DNA from: Sipunculus nudus
Lineage: Eukaryota; Annelida; Sipuncula; Golfingiida; Sipunculidae
Assembly (NCBI GenBank): GCA_026874595.1
Contig: CM049307.1
Span: 22,361,079 to 22,425,078 of the forward strand
Reading direction: 5' to 3'
DNA: 64,000 nucleotides
Below the pieces are notes generated by a model that was not told the DNA's origin, did not search any database, and saw only the letters and a program-made list of their open reading frames with translations. Shown here one piece after another: positions 1-12,952 of the stretch. Within the stretch, counting starts at the first letter, position 1, and every line of letters starts with the position of its first letter. A program made the translations under genes and the position numbers.

Positions 1-319
1 GGTCATAAGTTCAAGAAATTACACAATACTGGCCTTATTCTTGGTATGTACATAGGAAATATATAGAGGAATGGTTTTGATAGTAGGAGGTCTTGAAGTG
101 TAACAATGGGTTTTTTAATTAGAAATTAAGGTTTTCCTTAATATCTCGGAGGGACGAAGACCTACAGACGCAATTTTCGGTATGGTGGACGATTTTTATT
201 TTTAGGGGGGGGGGGGGGGGGCATCTGACTGTATGCCGAATTTCGTATTCGTACATCTAACGGTTTCAAGACGTGCCCAGTTAACAGACGTCTGGATGGA
301 TTGATGGACGGCCCGACAA

Positions 320-410
320 ACAAAGGACCATGACTTTAGCTCAGATGACTTATAGTCAGCTGAGCTAAGAAACGAGTGTAAAAATCGAGGTGTAGACACC
401 ATCGAATTTA
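320..410. repeat. Hairpin end of a dispersed tandem-unit repeat
   Basis: AGCTCAGATGACTTATAGTC followed by AGCTGAGCT is an imperfect palindrome of about 29 bases. The same hairpin ends repeats near 7130, 16755, 17680 and 44472. A 15-17 base run of G lies at about 207-222. Confidence 0.55.
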
Positions 411-1399
411 GAAATAATCATTCTTACGTACCTGATATCGCTAACAAAACATATTTAGCTTCGTTGAACTCAAACTATCACTTCCATCGAAAATCACCGT
501 GATCTTTTCTAATGAGCACAGAACAACGACGTTACCCTACAAAAAGTTCACGTATAAAACACTTGGAAAACACGTATTCTGTCTATCCGGAAACACATGT
601 AGTGGACGTGTAAAACACGTGAAAAGCGGCGTGTCAAAAACGTGTAAAACATAAATTTCCCGAGTTAAGGACACGTGTTAACACGTAAATTTCCCGTGTT
701 AAGGACACATGTAAAACACGTGTGTAATTTTCTCCTATATTACACTAGGACTATGACCCTTATATACCCCATTCAGACTATAGCAGTTTGTGCTTATAAC
801 ACAGGCAATAAACATGTTTTCACTTTCAATTTTTTTTCTTTGTATAATGTCTCAATTTTTCATCATCGACATTACATACATGTAAAATGTCATTTAAATC
901 TATGTAACCTTACAACTATAGTGTTTCAACTTTTACATTTCAGTTAAAATTCAGTGTCAAAAAAACACTGATTTTTCAATCAATTTTTAAAATGCCTGAA
1001 AATTTCAGTCATTCATAAGTGCCTGAGTGGATCAGGTAATTTGTAAAATGACTGAATATTTCAGGCAATATTCAAATTGACTGATTTTACACATTGACTG
1101 TAACATATACAGACATGGCCGATATAGCATTATTAAACTTAATCTGTATTGTTAATGTAATCCGACCGTTCCTCCTAATTTTACTTTTATACACTTCCTA
1201 TACATAAAAATGACGTCCTGTTTACGGTATTCATAAACAATGGTAGTCTCTGGAATATTCTGAAATGCAACAAACACAGCTCTTTTTATGCCAGTCCGCA
1301 ACTTTAAACGCCTTCATCTGAATAAATTACAGTAAAAAATTATATTGATCAATTAATTATATTCAATATTAACCTTAGGAATACAGACAAAACACTCAT

Positions 1400-1492
1400 G
1401 TATAATTATGGTCTTTATTGTATTTTCCTTCGATCAGTGAATGTTTCTGGACATCTCGTCGTAGAAATCCCCCTTTTCGCAGCGGATAAATT
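1400..1492 (-). other. Gene A 3'UTR exon with polyadenylation signal
   Basis: The acceptor CAG at 1493-1495 precedes AA at 1491-1492, which completes the TAA stop begun in the previous exon. A GACGAGATGTCC motif is shared with the matching exon of gene C. An AATAAA signal lies on the minus strand at 1414-1419. The exact cleavage site is not visible. Confidence 0.6.
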
Positions 1493-4400
1493 CTGGAAAG
1501 AGGTAACAGAAATATTAAGCCTTTAGCTAAATTTAAAAATCACTTGAAATTTAGTGTTTTAATCATAACATTAAATACTTTTGACAAGACCTTTTGAACC
1601 CCAAATGACGAAAAAAAAATCATTTTCTTTATATGCAGAAAATAAACATTCTTTGTGTCGTAAATGTGTAACAGAATTTTCTGAGGATATATTTTTAACC
1701 GACTATTGTTTCGCATAATAACCCAGCCTTTAACGAAGAGGAAATTGAGTTAGGACCGACTTGCAAGGAACAAATTAAAACTTGTAACGATAATGCCTGT
1801 AGTGTATATCTGTTCTTCAAATATAGCGACAGCTATGATCGACGACAGACACTGAGAAATCGGGTCAAGGGCGTCTGGATAAAATCAAACAACAAGTGAA
1901 ACTTACATTGATTAGTACATTCGTAGTAGCGCTGCACTTTAAGGATGTCAGAGGGGCTCAACCTCTCTCTCTGTCCGATCTCGGCGTTTGGATCAGTTGG
2001 GATAATTGTAGGCTGAAAAGGATCGATGGCAAAGGCGTAGGCGTGGTAGTGCATGCAGCTCCCGTAATCGTACGTTACGTTCAGGTGGTCCACCTCAGTG
2101 AGGTCCAACTTGCGGAAGTTCCGTTCGGTACCTGATGTAGAAATCCAAACGAACCATTGTATGTGAGTGTTTTATTTGAATCAACGTCTTGTGATCATTC
2201 AATTAGTTAGTGTTAATTGTAAATCATTGTTACAGGAGGGCTGATCTTTTCTTATAGGGCCAAATTACCTATAAAGCATGTTGAATTTTCACAAAAAAAT
2301 ATGGCTTCTTCCCTCTGAGATAAACTTGTACCTGAAACCTGTACAAAAAGGGTGAAACTAATGTGTAAGTATTAACCTTGGAGCCAAGTTACAATATTCA
2401 CTAACCTGGAAGAATGTTATCCCAGACAATGGTGACGTAATTATCACGGTCGTTCCTGCTCTGTTCGTGGTAAAACCCGAGGCCGTGCAGGAATTCATGC
2501 ATGATAGTACCATGACGTTCACATCCAGGCCCTATGTTCACGACCTGCGGGCCGCCCCGACGTCCAACGGTCGCGAAACATCTGGATTCAAACAATTTTT
2601 TTCCTTAAAAAATGTTTTCTGTAGATGTGTCAAAGGTCCGTTAGTGATTATGAGTTTTAAATGCACCTGTGTGCGTGTAAGGTGTCTTACCCAGAGTCCC
2701 GAGTCACTTCAACATAGTCTTCTTCGCCATTCCTTGGTCGTATGTTTAAGCAATTTTGACCGTTGACTTTTGTCAGTTCGTTTAAATCACTGATACCATT
2801 AAGAATCAGCTGTCGGATGTCGGGGTCATTCTCTAAAGTAAAACAAGTGATACATTTATACTTACAAATTAACCACATTAGTTTCCTCATAATCACATTC
2901 TGTAACCGCTAGTTTTTGACATGTATAAAATATAGGTTCAAACATGCATTATCAAAAATAAAAAAAGTAAAACAACATAAATAATCAGATGATATATGAC
3001 TGCAAGACAAGCAAATTTGTGCAGATATACAAATATGTATTAGCGTATGTGCAGACAAATGAAAACACTATATACAGTCAGTCACAAGTCGGGTCCAATC
3101 TGTTTACTGACACAGAGGCAGGATTTGATGTAATTTATTAGCTTTATTCTAACACAAATATTTCCTTAAAGGCCTTCCGATTAGTTTTTACAGTCTCCGT
3201 ATTTATTCACTAATCTTTTTTTTTTCAAACATCTTACTATCAACAATTATTAATATGTGCTATAAATATTTTAAGTACTTATAATGTTCATTTACAAAGG
3301 GTACTGTTTCACGTTCAAAGCGATAATGCATTGCAAATCAAAACGTTTTATCTGTTCCGTAAGATATGTTTCATTGGCAAACGTATTATATATTTTACAA
3401 GGGTAATCTCTTTCATGATATGAATGCATTCCATAACAAAATTAAGTTTATAGGTCAGCAGGGAGAATATATTTATATAACAATATAAAAGAGCGCAGAT
3501 CCTTGAACTCACGAAAAATGATGTAGTGACTTACCAATTTCCTGGTCAAACACGTATGGCATGACACCGCCTGGCCATCGGTATATCCTGTCTCGCATTG
3601 CATTGTATGGGCCAACCTGGGAGAAAAAAATGTCTTTTTGAAGGCACTTCATACAAAATAAATTATGATTTTATGCAATGCTTATTTCTCATGCAAAGTG
3701 AAATTGTAAGTTAATTCCTTATTTTAGTTGGAGGTATCCTTTCCTTTCTGCTCAGTATCTATTATGCGATTACTGTATCAGAAATGTCCTATATGTTGAA
3801 CATTATGAAGATATTTGCGTTGTTTAAATAAAAACATGGGAAAGACGTGACCAAGTAAACTCTGTTCGATTTTTCGACCATTTTACTAGTTTTTAACGGA
3901 CTCGTAAGTAAAGCGGTATAATAATTGTAAAGGAGTAACGTTTATTTATTATAGAGATTTATATTCATATGCCGCAATAGAATACATACGTTCAAAAACC
4001 TATCATATGCAGTCTTAAAACGAAACTGTAGACGCCTGCTTTCAATTTCAATGTCGTATATTTAATATCTTTTGAAAAATATTTAAATATAAAATATATA
4101 CTGTTGACCCTACCTGAACCTCATCTGGGTCTATGAGCATGTCTCCCTCGAAGAATTCTTAAATGAATACAATTAAAACAACTTGTAAACATAATAACTG
4201 GTGCATGCAATGTCTAAACTCCAAGAATACATGACAAAACACACAGTCATGCAAAGAAACATTAGAAAAAGCTCACAAAAGTGGAAAAGTGCAACACCAG
4301 TTACCGTTTATATCGCGCCAAAAAAGATGTGTCAGATCGCACGTGAAAACGAAAAGACGTCTTTAAATATCGTTTCGTTCGTTTAGTTGACAGTGCAATT

Positions 4401-5235
4401 TTGTAGCGCAGGTGTGGACCTAGCATTTGGGAAAGGGGAGGGTCCTGCCCGGGAGAGAAAATCTAAGAAAATCTTACTGATCCAAAGAAGGGGGACCCCC
4501 CCCCCCCCCCCTCCGTCCCTCTAGAACCGCTTTTATAGCGTACAACAGTCACCTGCGACAGTCGCACGAAAGGTTCGACCAATAAACTGGCCTTAAACAG
4601 TCTAAGAACCTAGTATAACTTTTTTCATGGTAGCTCAAAACCAGCCCTAATTATATTTAATTCAAATATCATAAACAAACTAGTGCTGGTCTTAGATCAC
4701 AATAAAATACAAAATAGCTGGTAATTCCTCGCTGTAAACAAAACCTTCAGTTTAACTCGCCCACCGGAATCTTGGAGGAAGATTGACAAAAAACTCATAT
4801 TATATCTGTTCAGCCAGCTTAGATCTTTATGCTATCACCATTAAGGAGCCTCGGTAGATAATCAAAATCTTGTTTCAATCGGCGCTATATAAAGCAACAA
4901 TTGTAATTGTGATTGTGAATTAAATATTCAGACTTATTATTAAATACATTTTTTTCATGTGTACATACCCCCATACTCAGGATCGTGTCCATCTGCAATA
5001 AAAGAAACATATCGGCATAAATATTTTAAAACTTTTACTTGGATATAATTGTATTTCGTGAGTTTAAGAACTGAAATAATAAAAATTAATACTTAAATAT
5101 TAATAGCCTATAGGGGCATTTGTTCTCGTGTACTGATATACAAAGACTCTGACATAAATCGACCGGGTATTAGGAAAAGTAATCGTCTTACGTACAGACA
5201 CCAAAAGTCAGACAAAGAAGAACTAGGATCTTCAT
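1400..5235 (-). CDS. Astacin-family zinc metalloprotease, gene A (8 exons)
   Basis: Secreted zinc endopeptidase of the astacin (M12A) family, 244 residues. Coding exons on the minus strand: 5196-5235, 4969-4992, 4114-4157, 3535-3616, 2691-2832, 2406-2581 and 1907-2131; a last exon starts at 1492 and is 3'UTR. All junctions are GT-AG. Residues 1-13 (MKILVLLCLTFGV) look like a signal peptide. Residues 24-27 (FEGD) match the propeptide aspartate switch. The mature domain probably starts near N41-A42, before RWPGG. The zinc site [15 protein letters not shown] begins at about residue 139, and the Met-turn SCMHY is at 194-198. C91/C241 and C112/C131 fit the two conserved astacin disulfides; C195 in the Met-turn is extra. 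There is no CUB, EGF or ShK domain. The stop TAA is split by the last intron. The substrate is unknown. The start is the first ATG before the hydrophobic stretch. Confidence 0.9.
4409..4535. mobile_element. Small MITE, 5-bp TSD, in gene A intron 2
   Basis: Begins CAGGTGTGGACC and ends GGAACCGC-like (AGAACCGCTTTTA). It is flanked on both sides by TAGCG (4404-4408 and 4536-4540) and contains a poly-C run. The same insertion is at the same place in gene B. Confidence 0.55.
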
Positions 5236-5282
5236 CCTGATGTTTAGAGTTGCAGGACCCAACTGATAGTCTAATCATAAAA

Positions 5283-5318
5283 CATCTACTTTAAGTAAGG
5301 TACTTCTGCACACGGCAC
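5283..5318 (-). promoter_or_regulatory. Conserved proximal promoter block, gene A
   Basis: Reading on the minus strand, GTGCCGTGTGCAGAAG is followed by an A/T-rich stretch and AGTAGATG, ending about 48 bases before the ATG. The same block lies upstream of genes B, C and D. In D it contains a clear TATAAA. It is probably the core promoter; this rests on conservation among paralogues only. Confidence 0.5.
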
Positions 5319-6039
5319 AAAACCTGTCTATCTAGATTATTGGTTATCTTGATTATATATATATACAAAAACATATGTTCTTTTCCCTATCAGGTCCATT
5401 CTATAACAATAAGAAAAAGGACACATACGATCATGGGTCCGCGTCTGCGCAGTGTGTTAGGCCTCTTTTCTATGTAAAATACGGGCTGAATGGAGCTTGA
5501 GTTCCTGATTTATCCAAGAAATTTAAATCTTGTTGATGGTTGTTCCAACAATAATGACTGAAACATTCACTGTTAGTACGCAGCGGACCTCGCTATGATA
5601 TACTCGACCAAAAGTTATTTCGATGCCCATTCCCTTTCCCAAGATATTTTTATAACAGTAATGACTTGGAAATCTTATTCGTAGATAGCGGTGAGAAAAA
5701 AACTTAGAGAAAGATATAGCGTTTTTGCGACCGACACAGGTATTGGCTAGCCAACGTCTACTTTGAATGATTATGACTCATCCAAATCCGTCTATATATG
5801 TACTAATTCTTTCCACTGACACATAGATTTGAACTCGCTAGGGCTTGTTACACTCACATTCCCTTTTGCTGCTTCTATACGGGATCTACGACGCCATCTC
5901 TAGCCTTTGCCTCTATGTCGCCCTACCAGGAGCTCAACAAGTCCATCGTACCTGCAGTATCCGTGATTGACATCGTACGCAAACCTGGATTTAAACCATG
6001 AGGTTTCTGACGCGTCTAGTTACCTCCTGGGGGGGGGGG

Positions 6040-6250
6040 GGGGGGGGGTTATGCGTTTCTAGCCGTTCGAGATCGATTAGATTTTACTGTGGATCCGACC
6101 TGTGACCCCGATTCAAGAGCGTCATCAACGAATGTTCATATATTTAGTCTTATGCACGAATGAACCTGGGAATATAGGCCGAATAAGTGATTACAAACAG
6201 ATTGCGGAGACTTGCGTTCAAAGGGTGTTGCGACCCTTTCTTACACACGA
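6040..6250 (+). repeat. Dispersed repeat family with GGATCCG core (unit A copy)
   Basis: GATTAGATTTTACTGTGGAT, then CACGAATGAACCTGGGAATA and a CAGA-TTGCGGAGACTTGC stretch. Related stretches lie at 15400-15830 (plus) and 19640-19900, 20285-20460 and 34620-34870 (minus). Class unknown. Confidence 0.5.
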
Positions 6251-6379
6251 GAGTCACACGACACAACTCAAAAAACAAACGAGTGACCGAGGGGTCATGA
6301 CCCTCAGCCGACCAGGAAGACAATTACAAAAGGAATTTTATCATCTGAATGACCAATTTTGCAGTAAGCATGCCGATCC

Positions 6380-8460
6380 AGCTGAATCATAGCTGAATCA
6401 TGGGCCTTCCTGAATGTCAAATCAGAAGATTCTAGGTGCAATTCTAGGAGCATCTTTGAATGTCTCAAACATCAAGAAAAAATTAAGTAAAAATTCGGAA
6501 AAATACAAATTGCGCCCTCAATCTGCAGGAACTGACAAAACTCTCCATGATCAATATGCATCCAAAGAATCATAATGATCAATGCAGTTATTCAGATACT
6601 TGAGCTTTTGTATCCAATTTTAATTACTCTGGGGATATTTATGAGCCCCATAGCTCGATGAATATCAGTAATAGAGACATTATCTCACGTGCCAAAGGAG
6701 ATTTTTCATGGACCTTCCAGGATGTCAAGTCAGAAGATTCTAGGTCCAATGGTTACAATTTGTGCCCTGTTAACAAACGACAGCATTTTAGAAAGGTCTC
6801 AAAAATAAAGATGTCTGAAGGAACTTATCAAACATTCCATGATCAATATGCATGCGAAGAGTCATGGTGATCAATGCATTAGTTGTTCACATACTGGAGC
6901 TTTTGTATCAAATTTTCAATTATTCTGGAGTGTAAGTAAGAGCCCCATAGCTCGCAGGATATGCATAACAGAGACCTAATTTCAGGTTTCCATGGAGATT
7001 TTTTTATGGACCTTCCTGAATGTCAAGTAAGAAAATTTTAGGTCCAGCGGTTACGATTTGTGCCTGGTTAAAACAGAGGAGACAGAAGGACAGACAAACG
7101 ATTGACAAGGGTGATCGCTATAATTTAGATGACTTTTATTCAGCTGAGCTAAAAAAAAGGGTTCTTATTTTATTGGTGGGCCTTATATAAATCAATTTTG
7201 AAACCAATATGTTTATCCAAAAAATTGAGTTATCATTCAGAAAAAATATGTGGACGGATGGCCACTGTGACTTTGACCTTGTGACCACAAAATCAACCAT
7301 GGTCATCTACTATTTACAGGTCAGCTCAGTGTGTAATATGGAATGTTTCGGATGAAAAGCCTGGCTAAAAATGCATCCACAGTCTTTCTAAATGAGTGGG
7401 TCCTGTGACCTGACCCTTGAACTCATTATCCCAAAATCAAAAGGGTTTTTACATTATTGGTGGGCCATAGATAAGTCAAGTTTTATAGAAATATGTCTAT
7501 CCAAACTGAAAATATCATTCAGAAATAAATATGCTATCAGAGGGCTCCTACGACTTTGATCTTTGACCCAAATGTCAATCAGGTTCTTCCACTATTGGCT
7601 GGTCAGCTAAATGTGTAAGATTGTAGGTTTTGGATGAAAAGTTTAGCTTAAACGCATCCACCATCTTTTTAAATAAGTGGGTTTGGTGACCTTGACCTTT
7701 GACCTAATTACCCCAAAGTAAACAGGATTCTTGCGTCAAAGGTGGGCCATATGTAAGTCCAGTTTTAAAGCCATATGTCAATCCAAACTAGAATTATCAC
7801 CAGGAAACAAGTATGACGGACATACAGGAAGACAAACAGAAGGACAGAAGGACAGACAGGGTAATTAAGATGGGGCATCCGCTTTCTCAAGTAGTGCTCT
7901 ATAATAAAACACAAGGTTTCAGGACACTAGATGAAACCACAGTTGCAATCTTATAATATCAATATCATTTGGCAGTCTCAAAATAAAGTAAAAAAACTCA
8001 TAAAAAACACACCAGGTTTCAGAACGCTAGATGAAACCGCAGTCGATTGCTGTCATTTCATGGTCTCAAAATCAGGGAATATATTTGTAAACATTTGAAA
8101 AATTGCAAGTGGCGACACCAATTTTCGGGAACTGACAACCCTAGTCATGGTCAACATGCAAGCCAAGATTCAGAGCAACACATGCATAAATTGTCAAGTT
8201 ACTGTAGGTTTTGTATCAATTTTTTAATTATTCCGGGGGGGGGGGGGGGCACTAACGAAGCCTATAACTTGAAGGATATAGGTCATAGTAACCTAATTTC
8301 AGGCATCCAAGGAGATTTTGTATGGACCTCCCTGGATTTTCATTTACAGATTTCTAGGTCCAATGGTGTCGAAACGTGCCAGTCTAACAGACAGACGGAC
8401 AGACAGACGAACGCTGACCGATCCCGATAGCTCACATGAGTTACAGTGAGTTAAGATAAA
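6380..8460. repeat. Hairpin-bounded tandem-unit repeats upstream of gene A
   Basis: Imperfect units carry AGGACATTATTTCA-type and GGACCTTCC-GGATGTCAAGT phrases (about 350 bp, 6400-7130). A second set with GTGACCTTGACCTTTGACC phrases follows (7190-7860), then the end of another copy (8030-8450) with a 15-base G run. No coding region is seen. Confidence 0.5.
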
Positions 8461-9449
8461 AAGTCTCTATTGCTTCAACGATACTAATGTTAAGTGATTA
8501 AATTTTTTTCTGAATTTTTTAATGCATTATATTTGTGTTCATAACTTCAAGAAATTACACAATACTGGCCTTATTCTTGGTATGTACTTAGGAAATATAT
8601 AGAGGAATAGTTTTGATAGTAGGAGGTCTGTCTATCAGGAAACACGTGTAGTGGACGTGTAAAACACGTGAAAAGTGGCGTGTCAAAAACGTGTAAAACA
8701 TAAATTTCCCGAGTTAAGGACACGTGTAAACACGTAAATTTCCCGTGTTAAGGACACATGCAAACACGTGTGTAAATTTCTCCTATATTACAATAGGACT
8801 ATGACCCTTATATACCCCATTCAGACTATAGCAGTTTGTGCTTATAACACAGGCAATAAACATGTTTTCACTTTCAATTTTTTTTCTTTGTATAATGTCT
8901 CAATTTTTCATCATCGACATTACATACATGTAAAATGTCATTTAAATCTATGTAACCTTACAACTATAGTGTTTCAACTTTTACATTTCAGTTAAAATTC
9001 AGTGTCAAAAAAACACTGATTTTTCAATCAATTTTTAAAATGCCTGAAAATTTCAGTCATTCATAAGTGCCTGAGTGGATCAGGTAATTTGTAAAATGAC
9101 TGAATATTTCAGGCAATATTCAAATTGACTGATTTTACACATTGACTGTAACATATACAGACATGGCCGATATAGCATTATTAAACTTAATCTGTATTGT
9201 TAATGTAATCCGACCGTTCCTCCTAATTTTACTTTTATACACTTCCTATACATAAAAATGACGTCCTGTTTACGGTATTCATAAACAATGGTAGTCTCTG
9301 GAATATTCTGAAATGCAACAAACACAGCTCTTTTTATGCCAGTCCGCAACTTTAAACGCCTTCATCTGAATAAATTACAGTAAAAAATTATATTGATCAA
9401 TTAATTATATTCAATATTAACCTTAGGAATACAGACAAAACACTCATGT

Positions 9450-9541
9450 ATAATTATGGTCTTTATTGTATTTTCCTTCGATCAGTGAATGTTTCTGGAC
9501 ATCTCGTCGTAGAAATCCCCCTTTTCGCAGCGGATTGAATT
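9450..9541 (-). other. Gene B 3'UTR exon with polyadenylation signal
   Basis: Matches the gene A terminal exon almost base for base. The acceptor CAG is at 9542-9544 and the AATAAA signal (minus strand) at 9462-9467. Confidence 0.5.
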
Positions 9542-9957
9542 CTGGGAAGAGATAACAGAAATATTAAGCCTTCAGCTTAATTTAAGATCCACTTGAAATT
9601 TAGTGTTTAACTCATAGCATTAAATAACTTTTACAAGACCTTTAAAACCCCAAATGACGAAAAAATCATTTTCTTTATTTGCTGAAAATAAACATTCTTT
9701 GTGTCGTAACTGTGTAACAGAATAAGTCTTTAACCGACTGTTGTTTCGCATAATAACCCAGCCTATAACGAAGAGGAAATTGAGTAAGGACCGACTTGCA
9801 AGGAACAAATTAAAACTTCTAACGATAATACCTATAGTGTATATCTGTTCTTCAAATATAGCGACACCTATGATCGACGACAGACACTGTGATATCGGGT
9901 CATGGGCGTCTGGATAAAATCAAACAAGTGAAACTTACATTGATTAGTCCATTCGTA

Positions 9958-9960
9958 TTA
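9958..9960 (-). other. Premature stop in the last coding exon of B
   Basis: VQRYYEC of the paralogues becomes VQR-stop because TAC changed to TAA. This would remove the Cys that closes the domain-spanning disulfide. Confidence 0.9.
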
Positions 9961-10675
9961 GCGCTGCACTTTTAGTATGTCAGAGGGGCTCAACCTCTCT
10001 CTTTGTCCGATCTCGGCGTTTGGATCAGTTGGGATAATTGTAGGCTCAAAAGGATCGATGGCAAAGGCGTAGGCGTGGTAGTACATGCAGCTCCCGTAAT
10101 CATACGTTACGTTCAGGTGGTCTACCTCAGTGAGGTCCAATTTTCGGAAGTTCCGTTCGGTACCTGGTGTAGAAATCCAAACGAACCCACGTATGTGAGT
10201 GTTTTATTTAAATAAAGGTCATGTGATCATTCAATAAGTTAGTGTTACTTGTAAATCATTATTACAGGATGGCTGATCTTTTCTTTTAAAAAATGAGTAT
10301 CATGGAAATACACACACTATAATAATTAAGGTCACTAATATCCTTAGTAATTAGTGCCACCTTATTAGAACTTTTTTTTTTTATAAAAAAAACACTATAT
10401 TTAGCCGGTGGTTACACTTAGATACGTTCATGACTTCATGATTTCCTCGATCAGAAAAGAAAATTACTACCCTCCTTCCTGGGTAATTCGATTTACGGCC
10501 AAGGCAATCACCCTGATATATTTTAACTTGTGCGAAACTAATGTGTAAGTATTGACCTTGGAGTCAAATTTTAATATTCACTAACCTAGAAAACTGTTAT
10601 CCCAAACAATGGTGACGTAATTGTCACGGTCGTTCCTGCTCTGTTCGTGGTAGAATCCGAGAGCGTGCAGGAATC

Positions 10676-10682
10676 ATGCATG
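10676..10682 (-). other. One-base deletion in the zinc-binding motif of B
   Basis: Gene A reads CATGAATTCCTGCAC here (His-Glu-Phe-Leu-His). Gene B reads CATGATTCCTGCAC, one A fewer, so the reading frame changes right after the first His ligand. Confidence 0.9.
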
Positions 10683-11549
10683 ATAGTACCGTGACGTTCA
10701 CACCCAGGCCCTATGTTCACGACCTGGGGACCGCCTCGACGTCCAACGGTCGCGAAGCATCTGAATTCAAACAAATTTTTTCCTTTAAAATGTTTTCTGT
10801 AGATGGTTCAAAGTTCCGTTAGTGATTATAAGTTTATAATGCACGTATGTGGTGTATACATGTATGGTGTCTTACCCAGAGTCCCGAGTTACGTGTACAA
10901 AGTCAGTGTCGCCATTCCTTCGTCGTATGTTCAAGCAATTTTGACCGTTGACTTTTGTCAGTTCGTTCAAATCACTGATCCCATTAAGAATCAGCTGTTT
11001 GATGTCGGGGTCATCCTCTAAAGTAAAACAAAAGATAAATTATACTGCTTAACCAAATTAACCAGATTAGCTTGCTTATAACGACATTCTGTAACAGCTG
11101 GTTTATTGCTTGTATGTAATACATGGTTAAACGTTTCTTATAGTCCTTCCGATGAGTTTTTACACTCACCGTAGCCTATTTATTCAAATACCACTATTCT
11201 TTTTATTCCAAACACCCTACTATAAACATAAAAATAATCTGTGCTATAAATATTTTTTAAAGTTCTGACATAGACAAATATTTATAACATTAAAAAAAGA
11301 ACTGTTTCATGTTCAAAGATATAATGCATTTCTAAATCTAAACAATCTCAAAATACAAAAAGTTTAATCTGTTTCGTAAGATATGTTTCTTTTGGTTGTG
11401 TATTTACTATCATTGACAAGCGTCTTATATATTTATCAAGAGCAATCTTTTTCACGTTATTAAAGCATTTCCTTAATTAAATCAAGTTTACAGGTCTGCA
11501 GGGAGCATATATTTAAATAACAATAAAGTAGAGCGCGGTGTCGTGACTT

Positions 11550-11552
11550 ATC
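11550..11552 (-). other. Lost splice donor (GT to AT) in gene B intron 4
   Basis: After GAAATTG the paralogues have GTAAGT; gene B has ATAAGT. The GT dinucleotide is gone, so normal splicing of this intron is not expected. Confidence 0.85.
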
Positions 11553-12426
11553 AATTTCCGGGTCAAACAAGTAAGGCATGGCACCGCCTGGCCACCGGTA
11601 AATCCTGTCTCGCATTGCATTGTAGGGGCCAACCTGGGGGAAATAAATGTCTTTTTGAATGTACTTCATACAAAATAAATTGAAATGATTTTATGCAATG
11701 CGTACTTCTCATGTAAAGTTAAAGTGTAAGTTATTTCCTTATCAGTTGTAGGTAATCTTTCAATTCTGCTCAGTATCTTTTATGTGACTACTGTATCAGA
11801 AATGTCCTAAATATGGTGAACATAATGAAGATATTTGCGTTGTTCAAATAAAATCTTGGGAAAGAAGTTACATAGTTAATTCTGTTCGATTTTTTTTCCA
11901 TATAACAAGTTTTTAATGGACTTGTTATTAAAATGGTATAATAATTGTAAAGTAGTAACGTTAATGCATTATAAGGATTTATATTCATATGCCAAAAAAG
12001 GATATATTCGTTCAAAAACTTATCATATGCAGTCTTAAAACGAAACTGCAAACGCCTGCTTTAAATGTCAAGGTCGTATATCTAATATCCTTTGATAACT
12101 TTTTAAATATAAAATATATACTGTTGACCCTACCTGAACCTCATCTTGGTTTATGAGCATGTCTCCCTCGAAGAATTCTTAAATGAATACAGTTAAAACA
12201 ACTTGTAAACATAATAATTTGTAAATGAAAGGTCGGGGTCCTAACTCCAAGAATACGTGACAAAACACACAGCCATGCAAAGAAAAAATGCTCAAAAAGT
12301 AAAAAAGTGCAACACCAGTTACCGGTTATATCGCGTCAAAAAGATGTGTCAGATCAGACGTGAAAATGCCCTAGAGATCTTTAAACTTCGTCTCGTACGT
12401 TTAGTTGACAGTGCAATTTTGTAGCG

Positions 12427-12619
12427 CAGGGGCGGACCTAACATTTAGAAAGGGGAGGGCCCAACCCAGGAAGACTAATAAAAAATCTTTCTGATCCAAA
12501 AAGGGAGATGTGACTTATGTCCTGGCTTGGAAAATGGTTTAGACCCTAAAAAAAGTTTGTTGCTGCTCAAAGGAAGGGGGACCCCCCCCCCCCCCCCCGT
12601 CCCTCTGGAACCGCTTTTA
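12427..12619. mobile_element. Small MITE, 5-bp TSD, in gene B intron 2
   Basis: Starts CAGGGGCGGACCTA and ends GGAACCGCTTTTA. TAGCG flanks both ends (12422-12426 and 12620-12624). Shared position with the gene A copy shows that it predates the A/B duplication. Confidence 0.6.
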
Positions 12620-12952
12620 TAGCGTACGACAGTCACCTGCGACAGTCGCACGAAAAAGGTTCGACCAATAAACTGGCCTTTATCTATTTGAGAACCTATT
12701 ATAACTTTCTTCATGGTACCTCAAAACCATCCCTAATTATATTTAAGGCAAATATCATAAACAAACTAGAGCTCGTCTTAGATCACAATAAAATACACAA
12801 TAGTTTGTAATTCCTCGCTGAGGCACAAGAACTTAAGTCTTACTGGCCCACCGGAATCTTTAAGGAAGAATGATGATACAACATAAATTAAGAAAAAAAA
12901 AACTCAAATTATATCCGTTCAGCCAATTTTGATCTTTATGCTATCATCATTT

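Larger units (their letters stand above)
1..8537. repeat. Tandem duplication unit A (about 8.5 kb)
   Basis: The opening GTTCAAGAAATTACACAATA recurs at about 8545. The order of gene A exons, flanks and upstream dispersed repeats is repeated in 8538-17330. The left edge may lie outside the window. Confidence 0.75.

Noticed and set aside
675-947. Conserved 90-residue frame also found at 8768-8995
   Set aside because: Its conservation follows from the near-identical A/B flank; it lies in the 3'-flank with no coding signature.
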